DNA from: Pollutimonas sp. M17
GTDB taxonomy: Bacteria > Pseudomonadota > Gammaproteobacteria > Burkholderiales > Burkholderiaceae_B
Length of the DNA stretch: 64,000 nt
NCBI RefSeq assembly: GCF_025836975.1
Contig: NZ_CP107548.1
Span: 1,364,001-1,428,000 of the forward strand
Reading direction: 5' to 3'
The position numbers and the translations under genes were made by a program. This document shows, piece by piece, positions 1 through 9,668 of the stretch; positions within the stretch are counted from its first letter, which is position 1, and every line of letters begins with the position of its first letter. The notes below the pieces were generated by a model. It saw only the letters and a program-made list of their open reading frames with translations, did no database searches and had not been told where the DNA came from.

Positions 1-141
1 CAGCTGAAGCAGGACGCGCAAGCGGCCGTCGCGCGCGCCGTGGCCGCCAGCCTGGCCGGCGGCAAGCCCGGCTTGCCCGCCAGCCTGGCCGCCACGGGCC
101 TGTTCAAGCTGTTTGCATTGAAGGAAATGGTCGGGCCCTGA
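1..141 (+). CDS. C-terminal end of an unidentified protein (partial)
   Basis: An open frame enters from the left edge and ends at the TGA at 139-141. It gives 46 residues, rich in alanine and leucine, ending LFALKEMVGP. Third-position G/C is high, as in the flagellar genes. No domain can be recognised in so short a piece. Upstream of flgN in related bacteria one often finds flhF or other flagellar genes, but nothing in these residues proves that. It converges with flgN, with only 52 bases between the stops. Confidence 0.55.
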   Translation, partial: QLKQDAQAAVARAVAASLAGGKPGLPASLAATGLFKLFALKEMVGP

Positions 142-193
142 TCCAGAGGCTACGGTTATAGGCTTCCACCGGTGAGCCGAACAGAGCGGTCGC

Positions 194-670
194 TTAACCC
201 GCCTTGATATTCCGGGTCTGCCCTTTGGCGCCGGCATGGGTACGGCCGCTGGCATCGTACAGATTTCCCGCGCCCGCAAGCATGCGCAGGGTTTCCAGCG
301 CCTGCTGGTTGTGCGCCATGAAAGTGTCGATGATGATGCCGTTGGAAGCGTTCAGCTCGTTGGCCTGGCGGGCCTTGTCGTAAAGCTGTCGACAGGCGGC
401 TTGCAGCGCGGGGTGCCCTTGGGCGACGCTGTCCAGGCCGGCCTTGTCGGCGCTGTAGCCCAGCTGTGTCAGCAAAGCCTGCCGGCGCTCGGAAAGCTTG
501 GCCAGTTCTTCGGCATAATTGTTTTTCAGGGCCGTGCTTTCGGCCAGTGCCTGCTCGCCGCCGCCCTCGGTCAGGGCCAGGGTTTCAGCTTCGAGCACCT
601 TGATGAAGTCCTGGACGAGTTCGGTTTCCTGATGCAGGCTGGCATGGAGTTGGGCAAGCGTGTCGTTCAT
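194..670 (-). CDS. flgN: FlgN, export chaperone for FlgK and FlgL
   Basis: A 158-residue acidic, helical protein (MNDTLAQLHASLHQE...) of normal FlgN length. The N-terminal two thirds form a long heptad-rich helix with an LxxxR/LL pattern. The C-terminal NGIIIDTFMAHNQQALETL segment resembles the part of FlgN that binds hook-filament junction proteins. FlgN acts in the cytosol, holding FlgK and FlgL for the flagellar type III secretion system. It lies 19 bases behind flgM on the same strand and would share its sigma-28 promoter. Identification rests on sequence character plus the flgM-flgN order. Confidence 0.85.
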   Translation of the reverse strand: MNDTLAQLHASLHQETELVQDFIKVLEAETLALTEGGGEQALAESTALKNNYAEELAKLSERRQALLTQLGYSADKAGLDSVAQGHPALQAACRQLYDKARQANELNASNGIIIDTFMAHNQQALETLRMLAGAGNLYDASGRTHAGAKGQTRNIKAG

Positions 671-689
671 GAATGCGGGTAGGGCAAAA

Positions 690-977
690 TTACTTCAGCA
701 AATCGCGTACGCTGGCCAGCAGGCCGTCGGCGATGCGGCTGGGATCGATCTTCAATTGGCCCGAGGCGATGGCGTCGCGGATTTCCTGGACGCGGGCGAC
801 GTTGACGTCGTTATCGCCGCTTTGCAGACTGGACAGATGGCGCGCGGCGGCGCTCAGGTCGACTTTGCCGCTGCTGGATGCACCCGTTGAAGTCACGCTG
901 GCACCGGTCACATCGGTCCGGTTGCCGGCGAGAGGGCTGGCGGCAGGGCCTTTCAATGAGGGTGTGGTGATCTTCAA
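690..977 (-). CDS. flgM: FlgM, anti-sigma-28 factor
   Basis: A 95-residue protein starting MKITTPSLKG. The N-terminal half is disordered and rich in Ser/Thr/Gly/Ala. The C-terminal half (VDLSAAARHLSSLQSGDNDVN...) carries the FlgM pattern: a short helix, VxxIRxAIxxGxxxIDxxRIAxxLL, and an end in LLK. FlgM holds sigma-28 (FliA) inactive until the hook is complete, then leaves through the flagellar export gate. A sigma-28 promoter 49 bases upstream means FliA drives its own inhibitor, the usual feedback loop. Confidence 0.93.
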   Translation of the reverse strand: MKITTPSLKGPAASPLAGNRTDVTGASVTSTGASSSGKVDLSAAARHLSSLQSGDNDVNVARVQEIRDAIASGQLKIDPSRIADGLLASVRDLLK

Positions 978-1025
978 GGTGTTCTCCGGAAACTGGCGAC
1001 TAGTTTACTTTGTTTGCTGTGTTCT

Positions 1026-1052
1026 TTTACGGCCAATAAAGGCCAAACTTTA
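1026..1052 (-). promoter_or_regulatory. Sigma-28 (FliA) promoter of flgM-flgN
   Basis: Read on the minus strand, TAAAGTTT (1052-1045), an 11-base spacer, then GCCGTAAA (1033-1026). The -35 octamer is a full match to the enterobacterial sigma-28 consensus and the -10 differs at one or two positions. Transcription would start near 1018, leaving a leader of about 40 bases before flgM. Confidence 0.85.
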
Positions 1053-1098
1053 GCCTTCCATCGGCTTTTTACGTAATCTTACGTCGCCGGCCCACTTG

Positions 1099-1803
1099 TT
1101 ACATGATGACCTGGACCGTGTTGGCATTGACCACCGTGCCATTCACGATCTGTCCGGAACTGGACCGCACCTGGATTTGCGCGCCGGGGGCGCCGCTTTG
1201 CAGCGCCTGGCCTTCGCCGGTGGCGACGAATCCGGTGCCCCGGGCTTCGGTGCGCACCGTCTGCCCGCGTTGTATGGAATTGGGATCGCGCAGGGCGCGC
1301 GACTTGATGGGGCTGCCCGCCGAAATGCGTTGCGATGCAATATAGCCCACCGCCTGGCTGGGGTCGAAGACCACGCCGCCAGCCATGCGGAGGATGTCGC
1401 CTTCCCGCGCGCTCATGTCGTCCAGGCTGATGACGTCGCCCGACTGGATGTTGCGGTTGGCGACATAGTAGTAACCCTGAATGCTCAGGTCGGCCTGCAC
1501 ATAGCTGGTCCAGGGCTCGGGCGCCATGCAGCGCACGCCGACGGTCATGCGGGTGCGCAGCCTCTGCCCGCTGGGCAGGAAGGGCTGCAAATGGTCGCAG
1601 GCCGCCTGGCCGGCAATGCGCGGCGCGTCCACATTGATATGGGCCGCCCCCGGGTAGCTGCTGGCCTGCGCCAGCAGAAAGCGTTCGACTTCCTCCGCGA
1701 CCAGCGCCGCATCTTGCGTCGAGGAAGGAGGGGGAGGCGCTGCGGCCGCGGCGCCGGTCCAGGCGCCCGCCGCAAGGGCGAAAAGGGCAAAGAACTTGAG
1801 CAT
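1099..1803 (-). CDS. flgA: FlgA, P-ring assembly chaperone
   Basis: A 234-residue protein with a Sec signal peptide (MLKFFALFALAAGAWTGAAAAAP, cut near residue 22). A C-terminal SAF-type domain contains NRNIQSGDVISLDDM, followed by RDPNSIQRGQTV and ending NTVQVIM. FlgA acts in the periplasm, helping FlgI subunits form the P ring around the rod. It is transcribed away from flgB; the 180 bases between them must hold both promoters, but no clean sigma-28 match is visible there. Length and order are normal. Confidence 0.93.
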   Translation of the reverse strand: MLKFFALFALAAGAWTGAAAAAPPPPSSTQDAALVAEEVERFLLAQASSYPGAAHINVDAPRIAGQAACDHLQPFLPSGQRLRTRMTVGVRCMAPEPWTSYVQADLSIQGYYYVANRNIQSGDVISLDDMSAREGDILRMAGGVVFDPSQAVGYIASQRISAGSPIKSRALRDPNSIQRGQTVRTEARGTGFVATGEGQALQSGAPGAQIQVRSSSGQIVNGTVVNANTVQVIM

Positions 1804-1983
1804 GACGCCATTCTATAGAAGGCGCCTCGCACGCATTCTTGGAATTGGCTGTCAATTAGTGGCTTATTTCATACTTTACGAAAGAGGGCGCCACTTTACT
1901 ATGCTGGTGTATGGGCGGCAGTAGGCCGTCATTCCAGTTTTCAAGCCTCGCGGACGGCGGGGCACTCATCTTGCAGGTGGCAA

Positions 1984-2397
1984 ATGATCGATCGGATCGG
2001 TGACGATTTGGGCTTTTACCAGAAGGCTATCGGCCTGCGCCAGCAGCGGCAGGAAGTGCTGGCGGCCAACATTGCCAATGCCGACACACCCAACTACAAG
2101 GCGCGCGACTTCGATTTTAGCTCGGCGCTGGAACAGGCCATGGGCGTCGGGGGCAGCATGCGCCTGCCCGACACCCAGCTTGCGCTGACCTCGGCGCGCC
2201 ACATCCCGGCCAAGGCCGTGGCGCCCGACCCCGCGGAGCTGTTGTACCGCCAGCCCTTGCAGCCCAGCATGGACGGCAATACGGTCGATATGGACGTCGA
2301 GCGCGTGCAATTCGCCGACAACACCATGCGCTATCAAACCGACCTCAGCATTATTTCAGCCCGCATCAAGGGCATCATGGCGGCCCTGCAGCAGTAA
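1984..2397 (+). CDS. flgB: FlgB, proximal rod protein
   Basis: A 137-residue rod protein, first gene of the flgBCDEFGHIJ operon. The N-terminal region has the rod/hook motif AANIANADTPNYKARDF (residues 22-38), and the C-terminal coiled part ends SIISARIKGIMAALQQ. FlgB is exported by the flagellar type III system and forms the cell-proximal rod with FlgC, FlgF and FlgG. The ATG follows GCAGGTGGCAA, a weak Shine-Dalgarno match, and gives the usual FlgB length. Confidence 0.95.
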   Translation: MIDRIGDDLGFYQKAIGLRQQRQEVLAANIANADTPNYKARDFDFSSALEQAMGVGGSMRLPDTQLALTSARHIPAKAVAPDPAELLYRQPLQPSMDGNTVDMDVERVQFADNTMRYQTDLSIISARIKGIMAALQQ

Positions 2398-2424
2398 GCG
2401 CGGGCGGCATAGACAGGATAGACG

Positions 2425-2841
2425 ATGTCTTCATTGAGTATCTTCCAGATTGCAGGCTCGGCGCTTACCGCGCAGTCCCAGCGCATGAACGTCACGGCCA
2501 GCAACCTGGCGAACGCCGACAGCGTGGCGGGGCCCGACGGACAGCCCTACAAGGCCAGGCAGGTGGTGTTCCAGATGGCCCCGGCGCCCGGCCAGGCGTA
2601 TTCGCAGTCGGTGGGCGGCGTGCGCGTGGCCTCCGTGGTGGAAAGCGCCGCGCCGCCGCGCATGCAGTACGACCCCAAGAATCCGCTGGCCAATGCCGAC
2701 GGCTACGTCGTCATGCCCAATGTGGACGTGGTGGCTGAAACCGTGAACATGATCTCCGCATCGCGTTCCTACCAGGCCAATGTGGAAGTCATCAACACGG
2801 TAAAAAACCTGATGACCCGCACCCTTTCCATAGGCCAGTAG
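2425..2841 (+). CDS. flgC: FlgC, proximal rod protein
   Basis: A 138-residue rod protein 27 bases after flgB. The N-terminus has the family motif [17 protein letters not shown] (residues 23-39), and the C-terminal [19 protein letters not shown] helix is typical of FlgC. It is exported through the flagellar type III system and sits in the rod between FlgB and FlgF. Length matches homologues. Confidence 0.95.
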   Translation: MSSLSIFQIAGSALTAQSQRMNVTASNLANADSVAGPDGQPYKARQVVFQMAPAPGQAYSQSVGGVRVASVVESAAPPRMQYDPKNPLANADGYVVMPNVDVVAETVNMISASRSYQANVEVINTVKNLMTRTLSIGQ

Positions 2842-2877
2842 GCCTTTTGCCGCAAGCACACTTAAACGGAGCAAGGC

Positions 2878-3564
2878 GTGGCCTCAGTCAATAACGTCGA
2901 CAACACATCCAACGCAGCCGCCATGGCGGCCGCCAATGCCAGCACCAACAGCCTGATGGGCGATACCCAGGACCGCTTCCTGACCCTGCTGGTGACCCAG
3001 CTGCAGAATCAGGACCCGCTCAACCCCATGGACAACGCGCAGGTCACTTCGCAGATCGCCCAGCTGTCCACGGTCAACGGCATCAATCAGCTGAACAATA
3101 CCCTGCTGGCGCTGTCGGGCCAGATGGATGTTTCACAGTCCATGCAAGCGGCCGCGCTGATCGGCAAGGAAGTGCTGGTGCCCGGGACCAAGGTGTCGCT
3201 GGGCGGCGAGCCCGGCGCCAAGGTGGCAACCCCCTTCGGCGTGGATCTTATTTCGCCCGCCACCAAAATCACGGTCACCATCATGGACGGCTCGGGCAAG
3301 GCGGTACGCCAGATCGAGTTGGAGCCCCAGTCCGCCGGCATCATCCCGGTGGAATGGGACGGCAAGGCCGACGGCGGGGCGGAGATGCCCGACGGCGGCT
3401 ACACCATCAAGGTGTCGGCGGTCGACGCGGAAGGCCAGGAAGTGGCGGCCGGGCCCCTGACCTACGGCAAGGTGGCCAGCGTGGCGTATTCGTCCAACGG
3501 GCTCCAGCTGGATCTGGGCCTGGCGGGCAAGGTGTCCCTGCTGGACATCCGGAGAATCATGTAG
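2878..3564 (+). CDS. flgD: FlgD, hook-capping scaffold protein
   Basis: A 228-residue protein starting at GTG behind ACGGAGCAAGGC. It has the FlgD N-terminal signature DRFLTLLVTQLQNQDPLNPM (residues 33-52), then a FlgD Ig-like/tudor region (EWDGKADGGAEMPDGGYTI) seen in most homologues. FlgD caps the growing hook, helps FlgE polymerise, and is replaced by FlgK at the end. The start could only move slightly, because the Asn/Ala-rich leader before the signature is normal. Confidence 0.95.
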   Translation: MASVNNVDNTSNAAAMAAANASTNSLMGDTQDRFLTLLVTQLQNQDPLNPMDNAQVTSQIAQLSTVNGINQLNNTLLALSGQMDVSQSMQAAALIGKEVLVPGTKVSLGGEPGAKVATPFGVDLISPATKITVTIMDGSGKAVRQIELEPQSAGIIPVEWDGKADGGAEMPDGGYTIKVSAVDAEGQEVAAGPLTYGKVASVAYSSNGLQLDLGLAGKVSLLDIRRIM

Positions 3565-3640
3565 TTTTGCGGCAAGCTTCGCGGTAGCGCTGCGGCGCGC
3601 CGCATCACTTACACACAGTCAAAAGTAAACGAGGTTAATC

Positions 3641-5131
3641 ATGGGTTTCGGACAAGGTTTAAGCGGACTGAACGCCGCATCGCAGACACTGGACGTCATC
3701 GGCAACAACATCGCCAACTCCGGCACGGTCGGCTTCAAGGCCTCGACCGCCACCTTCGCCGACGTCTACGCCAGCTCGCGCGTGGGCCTGGGCACGCAAG
3801 TGGCCAGCATCAACCAGCGCTTCACCATCGGCACGGTGTCCAGCACGGGCAACCAGTTCGACATGGCCATCGACGGCGCCAAGGGTTTGTTCCGGGTCCT
3901 GGACCCCAATGGCAGCGTGCTTTATACGCGCAACGGCCAGTTCTTTCCGAACAAGGAAGGCTATATCGTGAATGCGCAGGGCCATCGCCTGACGGGCTAT
4001 GCTGAAGGCAGCACGAATATCATCCCGATTCGTGTGCCCACTGGCAATATTGCGCCTCTTGCCACCACGACCATCGGAACCAAAGTAAATCTGGATGCGA
4101 ATGAAAAGCCCGCGGGTATTGTTACGCCGGAAGTTGTTGGAGTAGTTGGACTTGCAACCACCTCTGGCGGTGCGGAGACGCTGTATTATTATCGTGATAA
4201 TGGTGGCACACTTGAATGGTATGACAGCGCAACGAGCACGACTCCGCTGACTGCGGGAGATCCGGGGTATCCAGATGATGTTACCTATTACACTGGCGCA
4301 GGTACTACTACTGCTGTAATCATGGCTGGAGGGCAACCAGCTGCTCCTGGATTTCCGCTAGATGGCGCTAGTGACGTCGCTTACGCAGCCGAAATCATCA
4401 CTCCCATTCCTTTCGATCCAGCCAACGCAGACAGCTATACCCACCAATTGCCGCTGAATGTTTACGATTCCCTGGGTAATTCGCATCAGGTGACTCAGTA
4501 CTTTGTGAAGCGTCCGGTTACCGGTACGGGCAGTGAATGGGGTGTGTATTATCGGATGGAGGGCCAGCCCCTGACATCGCCAGCGGATGGAGCGACCACA
4601 CTGACATTCGATTCAGGTGGCCGCCTGACGTCGCCTGCCACGCCAGTAGCTTTATCGGTGTTGAATCCCAGTTCCACGTCGCCGGCCGAGCCTTTAGCCA
4701 TGACGGTCAATTACGCCAATTCTACCCAGTTTGGCGGTGATTTCGCCTACAGTTTCGACGTCAGCGGTTACCCCACCGGCGAATACGCCAGCATGTCGAT
4801 TGCCGCCGATGGATCCATCGTTGCCAGCTATACCAATGGCGAAACCCAGAATATGGGCGCCCTAGTTCTGGCCGACTTCGCCAATCTTCAGGGCCTGCAG
4901 CCCGTGGGCGGCAACGCCTGGGCGGAAACCTCGGAATCGGGCCAGCCCATCCTGGGCCGCCCCGGCAGCAACAGCATGGCGCTCATCAAGGGCCAGGCCG
5001 TCGAGGAATCGAACGTCGACATGAGTAAAGAACTGGTCAACATGATCATCGCGCAGCGCACCTACCAGGCCAACGCGCAGACCATCAAGACCCAGGATCA
5101 GGTTCTGCAAACCCTGATCAACATGCGCTAA
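3641..5131 (+). CDS. flgE: FlgE, flagellar hook protein
   Basis: A 496-residue hook subunit, longer than the roughly 400 of E. coli. The N-terminus (MGFGQGLSGLNAASQTLDVI, then GNNIANSGTVGFK) and the C-terminus (ESNVDMSKELVNMIIAQRTY) are conserved D0 helices. The middle (about residues 125-370, 4010-4740) is less GC-rich and uses A/T-ending codons more than its neighbours. That region is the surface-exposed D2 domain, which usually varies between strains. The gene follows GAGGTTAATC, which includes a Shine-Dalgarno sequence. Confidence 0.95.
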   Translation: MGFGQGLSGLNAASQTLDVIGNNIANSGTVGFKASTATFADVYASSRVGLGTQVASINQRFTIGTVSSTGNQFDMAIDGAKGLFRVLDPNGSVLYTRNGQFFPNKEGYIVNAQGHRLTGYAEGSTNIIPIRVPTGNIAPLATTTIGTKVNLDANEKPAGIVTPEVVGVVGLATTSGGAETLYYYRDNGGTLEWYDSATSTTPLTAGDPGYPDDVTYYTGAGTTTAVIMAGGQPAAPGFPLDGASDVAYAAEIITPIPFDPANADSYTHQLPLNVYDSLGNSHQVTQYFVKRPVTGTGSEWGVYYRMEGQPLTSPADGATTLTFDSGGRLTSPATPVALSVLNPSSTSPAEPLAMTVNYANSTQFGGDFAYSFDVSGYPTGEYASMSIAADGSIVASYTNGETQNMGALVLADFANLQGLQPVGGNAWAETSESGQPILGRPGSNSMALIKGQAVEESNVDMSKELVNMIIAQRTYQANAQTIKTQDQVLQTLINMR

Positions 5132-5141
5132 GCAGGCATAA

Positions 5142-5885
5142 ATGGACCGCATCATCTACACCGCCGCGGGCGGAGCCGCCCGGGTGCTGGAGCAGCAGGC
5201 CGTCATCAGCAACAACATGGCCAACGTCAGCACCACGGGTTTCCGCGAGCAGCTGGCCATCTACCGCTCCGTTCCCGTCGTGGGCCACCCCGGCATGCCC
5301 ACCCGCGTGTCCACGGTCACCTCCACCCCCGGCAGCAATATGCAGCAAGGCACCATGGTCGAAACCGGCCATGCCCTGGACGCGGCCATTACCGGCGACG
5401 GCTGGTTCAGCGTGCAGACCCCGCAGGGCGAGGCCTACACCCGCTCCGGCGAGTTCGCGGTCAATACGCAAGGCCTGCTGGTTACGCAGCAAGGCTTTCC
5501 GGTGATGTCGGCCGATGGCGCGCCGGTTGAAATCCCCGAGCGGGGCGCGGTCACCTTTTCCGGAGACGGGCAGATTTCGGCCCTGGGCGCGGGCGACAAC
5601 CCCAATGACATCCAGCTGATCGGGCAGTTGAAGCTGGTGAATCCGCCGGCGGCCCAGATGGTGCGCGGCGACGACGGCCTGTTCCGTGTCGCCGGCGGCC
5701 AGGCCGCGCAGGCCGATCCGCAAGTGCGCATGATTGCGGGCTTCGTGGAGAAGAGCAACGTCAATCCCGCCGAAGCCATGGTGGGCATGATCGCCAATGC
5801 GCGCCGCTTCGAAATGCAGATGAAGGTCATACAGGACGCCAGCGCCAATGCGGAGCGGGCCAATTCCATACTGTCCACCAATTAA
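5142..5885 (+). CDS. flgF: FlgF, rod protein
   Basis: A 247-residue rod protein (MDRIIYTAAGGAARVLEQQA) 10 bases after flgE. It has the rod signature ISNNMANVSTTGFREQL near residue 23 and a C-terminal EKSNVNPAEAMVGMIANARR segment. It is exported through the basal body and forms part of the rod between FlgC and FlgG. Length is normal for FlgF (about 250). Confidence 0.95.
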   Translation: MDRIIYTAAGGAARVLEQQAVISNNMANVSTTGFREQLAIYRSVPVVGHPGMPTRVSTVTSTPGSNMQQGTMVETGHALDAAITGDGWFSVQTPQGEAYTRSGEFAVNTQGLLVTQQGFPVMSADGAPVEIPERGAVTFSGDGQISALGAGDNPNDIQLIGQLKLVNPPAAQMVRGDDGLFRVAGGQAAQADPQVRMIAGFVEKSNVNPAEAMVGMIANARRFEMQMKVIQDASANAERANSILSTN

Positions 5886-5932
5886 CGCTTGTGTGTAATG
5901 GTGCGGGCCGGCCCGCGCCGCAAGGAAGATAA

Positions 5933-6718
5933 ATGATACGTTCCCTCTGGATCGCCAAAACCGGCCTGGAATCGCAACAGACCAATATGGATGTGATTTC
6001 CAACAACCTGGCCAACGTCAACACCAGCGCCTTCAAACGCAGCCGCGCGGTGTTCGAGGACCTGATGTACCAGACCATACGCCAGCCGGGCGCCCAGGTC
6101 GGCGCCGCCAATCAGCTGCCCTCGGGCTTGCAGATCGGCACCGGCGTGCGTACGGTCGCCACCGAGCGCATCCATACCCAGGGCAATGTGAAGGAAACCG
6201 GCAACCCCATGGATGTCGCCATCCAGGGCAATGGTTTCCTGCAAGTCGAAATGCCTGATGGTACCTTTGCCTACACGCGCGACGGCAACCTGCAAAAAGA
6301 CCAAAATGGCCAATTGGTGACGGCCGGCGGCTATCCTATCCAGCCGCCCATCAATATTCCCGACAATGCGCTGACCATCACCATCGCACGCGACGGCACG
6401 GTGTCGGTGACCCAGCCGGGCGCCGCGGGCGTCAACGTGCAGATCGGCCAGTTGCAACTGAGCACCTTCGTCAATACCACGGGTCTGCAAAGTGCTGGCG
6501 AGAATCTGTATGTGGAAACCGACGCATCGGGACCGGCCAACTTCGCCCAGCCCGGCCTGGACGGCGCCGGCCTGCTGCTGCAGCAGTACACCGAAACGTC
6601 CAACGTGAATGTGGCCGAGGAACTGGTCAACATGATCACCACCCAGCGCGCCTATGAAATGAACAGCAAGGCCATCCAGACCTCGGACCAGATGCTGGCG
6701 CGCCTGACTCAACTGTAA
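5933..6718 (+). CDS. flgG: FlgG, distal rod protein
   Basis: A 261-residue protein with FlgG hallmarks: [16 protein letters not shown] start, [20 protein letters not shown] motif, and [20 protein letters not shown] near the C-terminus. It builds the distal rod that crosses the P and L rings. The start follows GGAAGATAA, a good Shine-Dalgarno sequence. Length is exactly that of FlgG in enterics (about 260). Confidence 0.96.
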   Translation: MIRSLWIAKTGLESQQTNMDVISNNLANVNTSAFKRSRAVFEDLMYQTIRQPGAQVGAANQLPSGLQIGTGVRTVATERIHTQGNVKETGNPMDVAIQGNGFLQVEMPDGTFAYTRDGNLQKDQNGQLVTAGGYPIQPPINIPDNALTITIARDGTVSVTQPGAAGVNVQIGQLQLSTFVNTTGLQSAGENLYVETDASGPANFAQPGLDGAGLLLQQYTETSNVNVAEELVNMITTQRAYEMNSKAIQTSDQMLARLTQL

Positions 6719-6720
6719 TA

Positions 6721-7407
6721 ATGCTTAAACGTCTTAGCCGCATTCTGTTTTGCCTGACCGTCGCCGCTTTGTCGAGCTGCGCCCTGGTGCCGCCCGAGCC
6801 TGTGGTGACGGGGCCCCTGACCGCGCCTCCGCCGCTGCCGGCCTTGCCCAGCGCGCAGGCCAACGGCGCCATCTATCAGCCCACCGCCTACGGCAACTAT
6901 CCCTTGTTCGAGGATCGGCGGCCGCGTAACGTGGGCGACATCGTCACGGTCGTCATCCAGGAGAAGACCAACGCGGCCAAGAACGTGCAGACCACCACGG
7001 ACCGCAGCGGCAGCGCCGGCATGGACGTCACGCTGGCGCCGGCCATCCTGCCCACCGACCTGGGCGCCAAGCAGAATTTCGGCATAAGCGGCAACAACGC
7101 ATCCGAAGGCAAGGGTTCGACCCGCGCCGACAATACCTTCCAGGGCACCCTGACGACGACCGTCATCGGCGTGCTGCCCAATGGCAATCTGCAGATCGCC
7201 GGCGACAAGCAGATTGCCATCAACCGGGGCAGCGAGCACATCCGCTTCTCGGGCGTGGTCGATCCGCGTTCGATTACCGGCTCGAACACAGTGTCGTCCA
7301 CCCAGGTGGCGGACGCCCGCATTGAATTCCGCAGCAAGGGCACCATGGACGAGGTACAGACCATGGGCTGGCTGCAACGCTTTTTCTTGAATATTTCCCC
7401 GTTCTGA
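6721..7407 (+). CDS. flgH: FlgH, L-ring lipoprotein
   Basis: A 228-residue outer-membrane lipoprotein starting 2 bases after flgG. The signal peptide ends in the lipobox LSSC (Cys20). Family motifs seen: [16 protein letters not shown] (residues 71-86), [21 protein letters not shown], and [12 protein letters not shown] near the end. FlgH forms the L ring as the rod bushing in the outer membrane. Tight spacing shows translational coupling with flgG and flgI. Confidence 0.95.
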   Translation: MLKRLSRILFCLTVAALSSCALVPPEPVVTGPLTAPPPLPALPSAQANGAIYQPTAYGNYPLFEDRRPRNVGDIVTVVIQEKTNAAKNVQTTTDRSGSAGMDVTLAPAILPTDLGAKQNFGISGNNASEGKGSTRADNTFQGTLTTTVIGVLPNGNLQIAGDKQIAINRGSEHIRFSGVVDPRSITGSNTVSSTQVADARIEFRSKGTMDEVQTMGWLQRFFLNISPF

Positions 7408-7411
7408 CAGG

Positions 7412-8554
7412 GTGCCGGCTTTGATTTCATACTTCTTCGACAAGCTGGGCCGTTATGCAAGCGCGTTGGCGCTGGGCGCGCTGTGCAGCGCGCTCGCGGG
7501 CCCGGTCCAGGCCGAACGCATCAAGGACCTGGCTTCCATCCAGGGCGTGCGCGCCAACCAACTGATCGGCTATGGCCTGGTCGTGGGCCTGGACGGCAGC
7601 GGCGACCAGGTGCGCCAGACTCCGTTTACCCAGCAAAGCCTGACCAATATGCTGTCGCAACTGGGCGTGACCGTGCCGCAAGGCACCAATATGCAGGTCA
7701 AAAACGTGGCCGCCGTCATGGTGACCGCCAAGCTGCCGGCTTTTGCGCAGCCCGGGCAAACCATGGACGTGGTCGTGTCCTCCATGGGCAACGCCAAGAG
7801 CCTGCGTGGCGGCACCTTGCTGATGACGCCGCTCAAGGGCGCGAACGGCCAGGTCTACGCCATCGCCCAGGGCAACCTGCTGGTGGGCGGGGCCGGGGCG
7901 CAGGCCGGGGGCTCCAGCGTCCAGGTCAACCAGCTTAACGGCGGCATCATTTCCAACGGCGCCATCGTCGAGCGCAGCGTGCCGACCATCTACGCACGAG
8001 ACGGCATCATCAACCTGGAACTGAACAACACCGATTTCGGCACCGCCCAGAGCATGGTGGCGGCCCTGAATCGCCAGTTCGGCCAGCGCACCGCCATCGC
8101 GCTGGACGGCCGCGTCATCCAGGTGCGCGGCCCCATCGATCCCACCGCCCAGACGGCTTTCCTGTCGCAGGTGGAGAATCTGCAGATCAAGCTGCCGCCG
8201 GCGCGGGCCAAGGTCGTCGTCAATGCGCGCACCGGTTCGGTCGTCATGAACCGCACGGTCACCATCGACGAGGCCGCCATTGCCTACGGCAACCTGTCCG
8301 TGGTCATCAGCCGCAATTCCCAGGTCAGCCAGCCCGACACGCCGTTCGGCGGCGGACAGACCGTGGTCACCGACAGCACCGATATCGAACTGCGTTCCGA
8401 CACCGGCAGCCTGCAGCGGGTCACCACCAGCGCCAACCTGGCCGACGTGGTCAAGGCCCTGAATGCGCTGGGCGCGACGCCGCAGGATCTGCTGTCCATA
8501 TTGCAGAATCTGAAGAGCGCCGGCGCCTTGCGCGCCGACCTGGAAATCATATAG
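7412..8554 (+). CDS. flgI: FlgI, P-ring protein
   Basis: A 380-residue periplasmic protein with a signal peptide ending ...GPVQA (about residue 34), followed by [20 protein letters not shown], the FlgI mature start. The GTG start 4 bases after flgH gives a signal peptide of reasonable length. FlgI forms the P ring in the peptidoglycan layer with FlgA as chaperone. The C-terminus ([20 protein letters not shown]) is the conserved end of the family. Confidence 0.95.
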   Translation: MPALISYFFDKLGRYASALALGALCSALAGPVQAERIKDLASIQGVRANQLIGYGLVVGLDGSGDQVRQTPFTQQSLTNMLSQLGVTVPQGTNMQVKNVAAVMVTAKLPAFAQPGQTMDVVVSSMGNAKSLRGGTLLMTPLKGANGQVYAIAQGNLLVGGAGAQAGGSSVQVNQLNGGIISNGAIVERSVPTIYARDGIINLELNNTDFGTAQSMVAALNRQFGQRTAIALDGRVIQVRGPIDPTAQTAFLSQVENLQIKLPPARAKVVVNARTGSVVMNRTVTIDEAAIAYGNLSVVISRNSQVSQPDTPFGGGQTVVTDSTDIELRSDTGSLQRVTTSANLADVVKALNALGATPQDLLSILQNLKSAGALRADLEII

Positions 8555-8563
8555 GGCACGTAT

Positions 8564-9556
8564 ATGGCGTTCGTACAGTACATTCCCCGCCCCAGCCACG
8601 GCAGCGCCGCCTCTTCGCTGGATTTCAGCAGCTTGAACAGCCTGAAGCGGGGCGTGCGCGACGGCGCCGGCGGATCGCCGGAGGCCCAGAAAGAGGTCAT
8701 GCAGCAGTTCGAGGCCTTGTTCATCCAGCAGATGCTCAAGCAGGCCAGGCAGGTTTCGGTGGCGCCGGGCGCTTTCGACAGCCAGCAGACGCGGCTGGCC
8801 CAGAGCATGAGCGACGAGCAGATGGCCTTGCAATTGGCCGATCCGGGCATAGGCCTGGCGCAGGCCCTGCTGGATCAGATCCAGTCGGTGCAGGGCTCGG
8901 TGGCCGGCAAGCCCGGCGGCGGATCGACGCCGCCCGAGCTGGCCGGTTCGCGCCTGCCCGGCCTGACTTCGCGGATAGGCGACGGCCGGCGCAACGACGC
9001 CTCGTCCATCGGTGATCTGATCAACCTGCTGACCCGCAATCCGCTGACCGAAAAAATCTATTCGGCCATCAAGGGCGCTCCGGACCATATACAGAATTTC
9101 GTTTCCAAGATGTCCGGCGCCGCGCGCCTGGCCGCCAACCAGAGCGGCGTGCCTGAAAAACTGATACTCAGCCAGGCGGCGCTGGAGTCGGGCTGGGGCA
9201 GGCGCGAGATCATGCGGCCCGACGGCTCGACCAGTTACAACCTCTTCGGCATCAAGGCCACTTCGGGATGGAAGGGCGATGTGGTTCATGTCACGACCAC
9301 CGAGTACGAAAACGGCGTGGCCAGGAAAGTGACCCAGCCGTTCCGGGCCTACGGCTCGTATGCGGAGTCTTTCGCCGATTATGCGCGCCTGATCGGCACA
9401 AATGAGCGCTATAGCGATGTCCTGGAAGCCAATTCGGCTGAAGACGCTGCGCGCAAGATACAGAGGGCCGGCTATGCCACCGACCCCGCCTACGCCGAGA
9501 AGCTGATCTCCATCATGTCTTATTTCGATTCGGGGTCGATCAAGCGCGCAAGCTAG
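8564..9556 (+). CDS. flgJ: FlgJ, rod cap and peptidoglycan hydrolase
   Basis: A 330-residue two-domain protein. The N-terminal rod-cap part (QQFEALFIQQMLKQARQ, about residues 47-63) supports rod assembly. The C-terminal domain (from about residue 175: SGVPEKLILSQAALESGWGR...) is a glucosaminidase/muramidase with the catalytic Glu in AALESGWG. It opens the peptidoglycan for the rod. Last gene of the flgB operon; the flgK promoter begins 22 bases after its stop. Confidence 0.95.
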   Translation: MAFVQYIPRPSHGSAASSLDFSSLNSLKRGVRDGAGGSPEAQKEVMQQFEALFIQQMLKQARQVSVAPGAFDSQQTRLAQSMSDEQMALQLADPGIGLAQALLDQIQSVQGSVAGKPGGGSTPPELAGSRLPGLTSRIGDGRRNDASSIGDLINLLTRNPLTEKIYSAIKGAPDHIQNFVSKMSGAARLAANQSGVPEKLILSQAALESGWGRREIMRPDGSTSYNLFGIKATSGWKGDVVHVTTTEYENGVARKVTQPFRAYGSYAESFADYARLIGTNERYSDVLEANSAEDAARKIQRAGYATDPAYAEKLISIMSYFDSGSIKRAS

Positions 9557-9577
9557 GGCCGGCGGGCCTGCCGGGAC

Positions 9578-9604
9578 TAAACATTTTGGGCCGGCAGCCG
9601 TTAA
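9578..9604 (+). promoter_or_regulatory. Sigma-28 promoter of flgK-flgL
   Basis: TAAA (9578-9581), 15 bases, then GCCGTTAA (9597-9604). It matches the minimal sigma-28 pattern found upstream of flgM, flaG and fliC in this window. It separates the late flgKL genes from the earlier flgB-J operon. The predicted start near 9611 leaves a leader of about 58 bases before flgK. Confidence 0.8.
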
Positions 9605-9668
9605 TACAGTGCATAGTCTTTAAATACAGGTGGATGCCTTGTCCGCCTGACTGAAAGCGGAATCGTTC

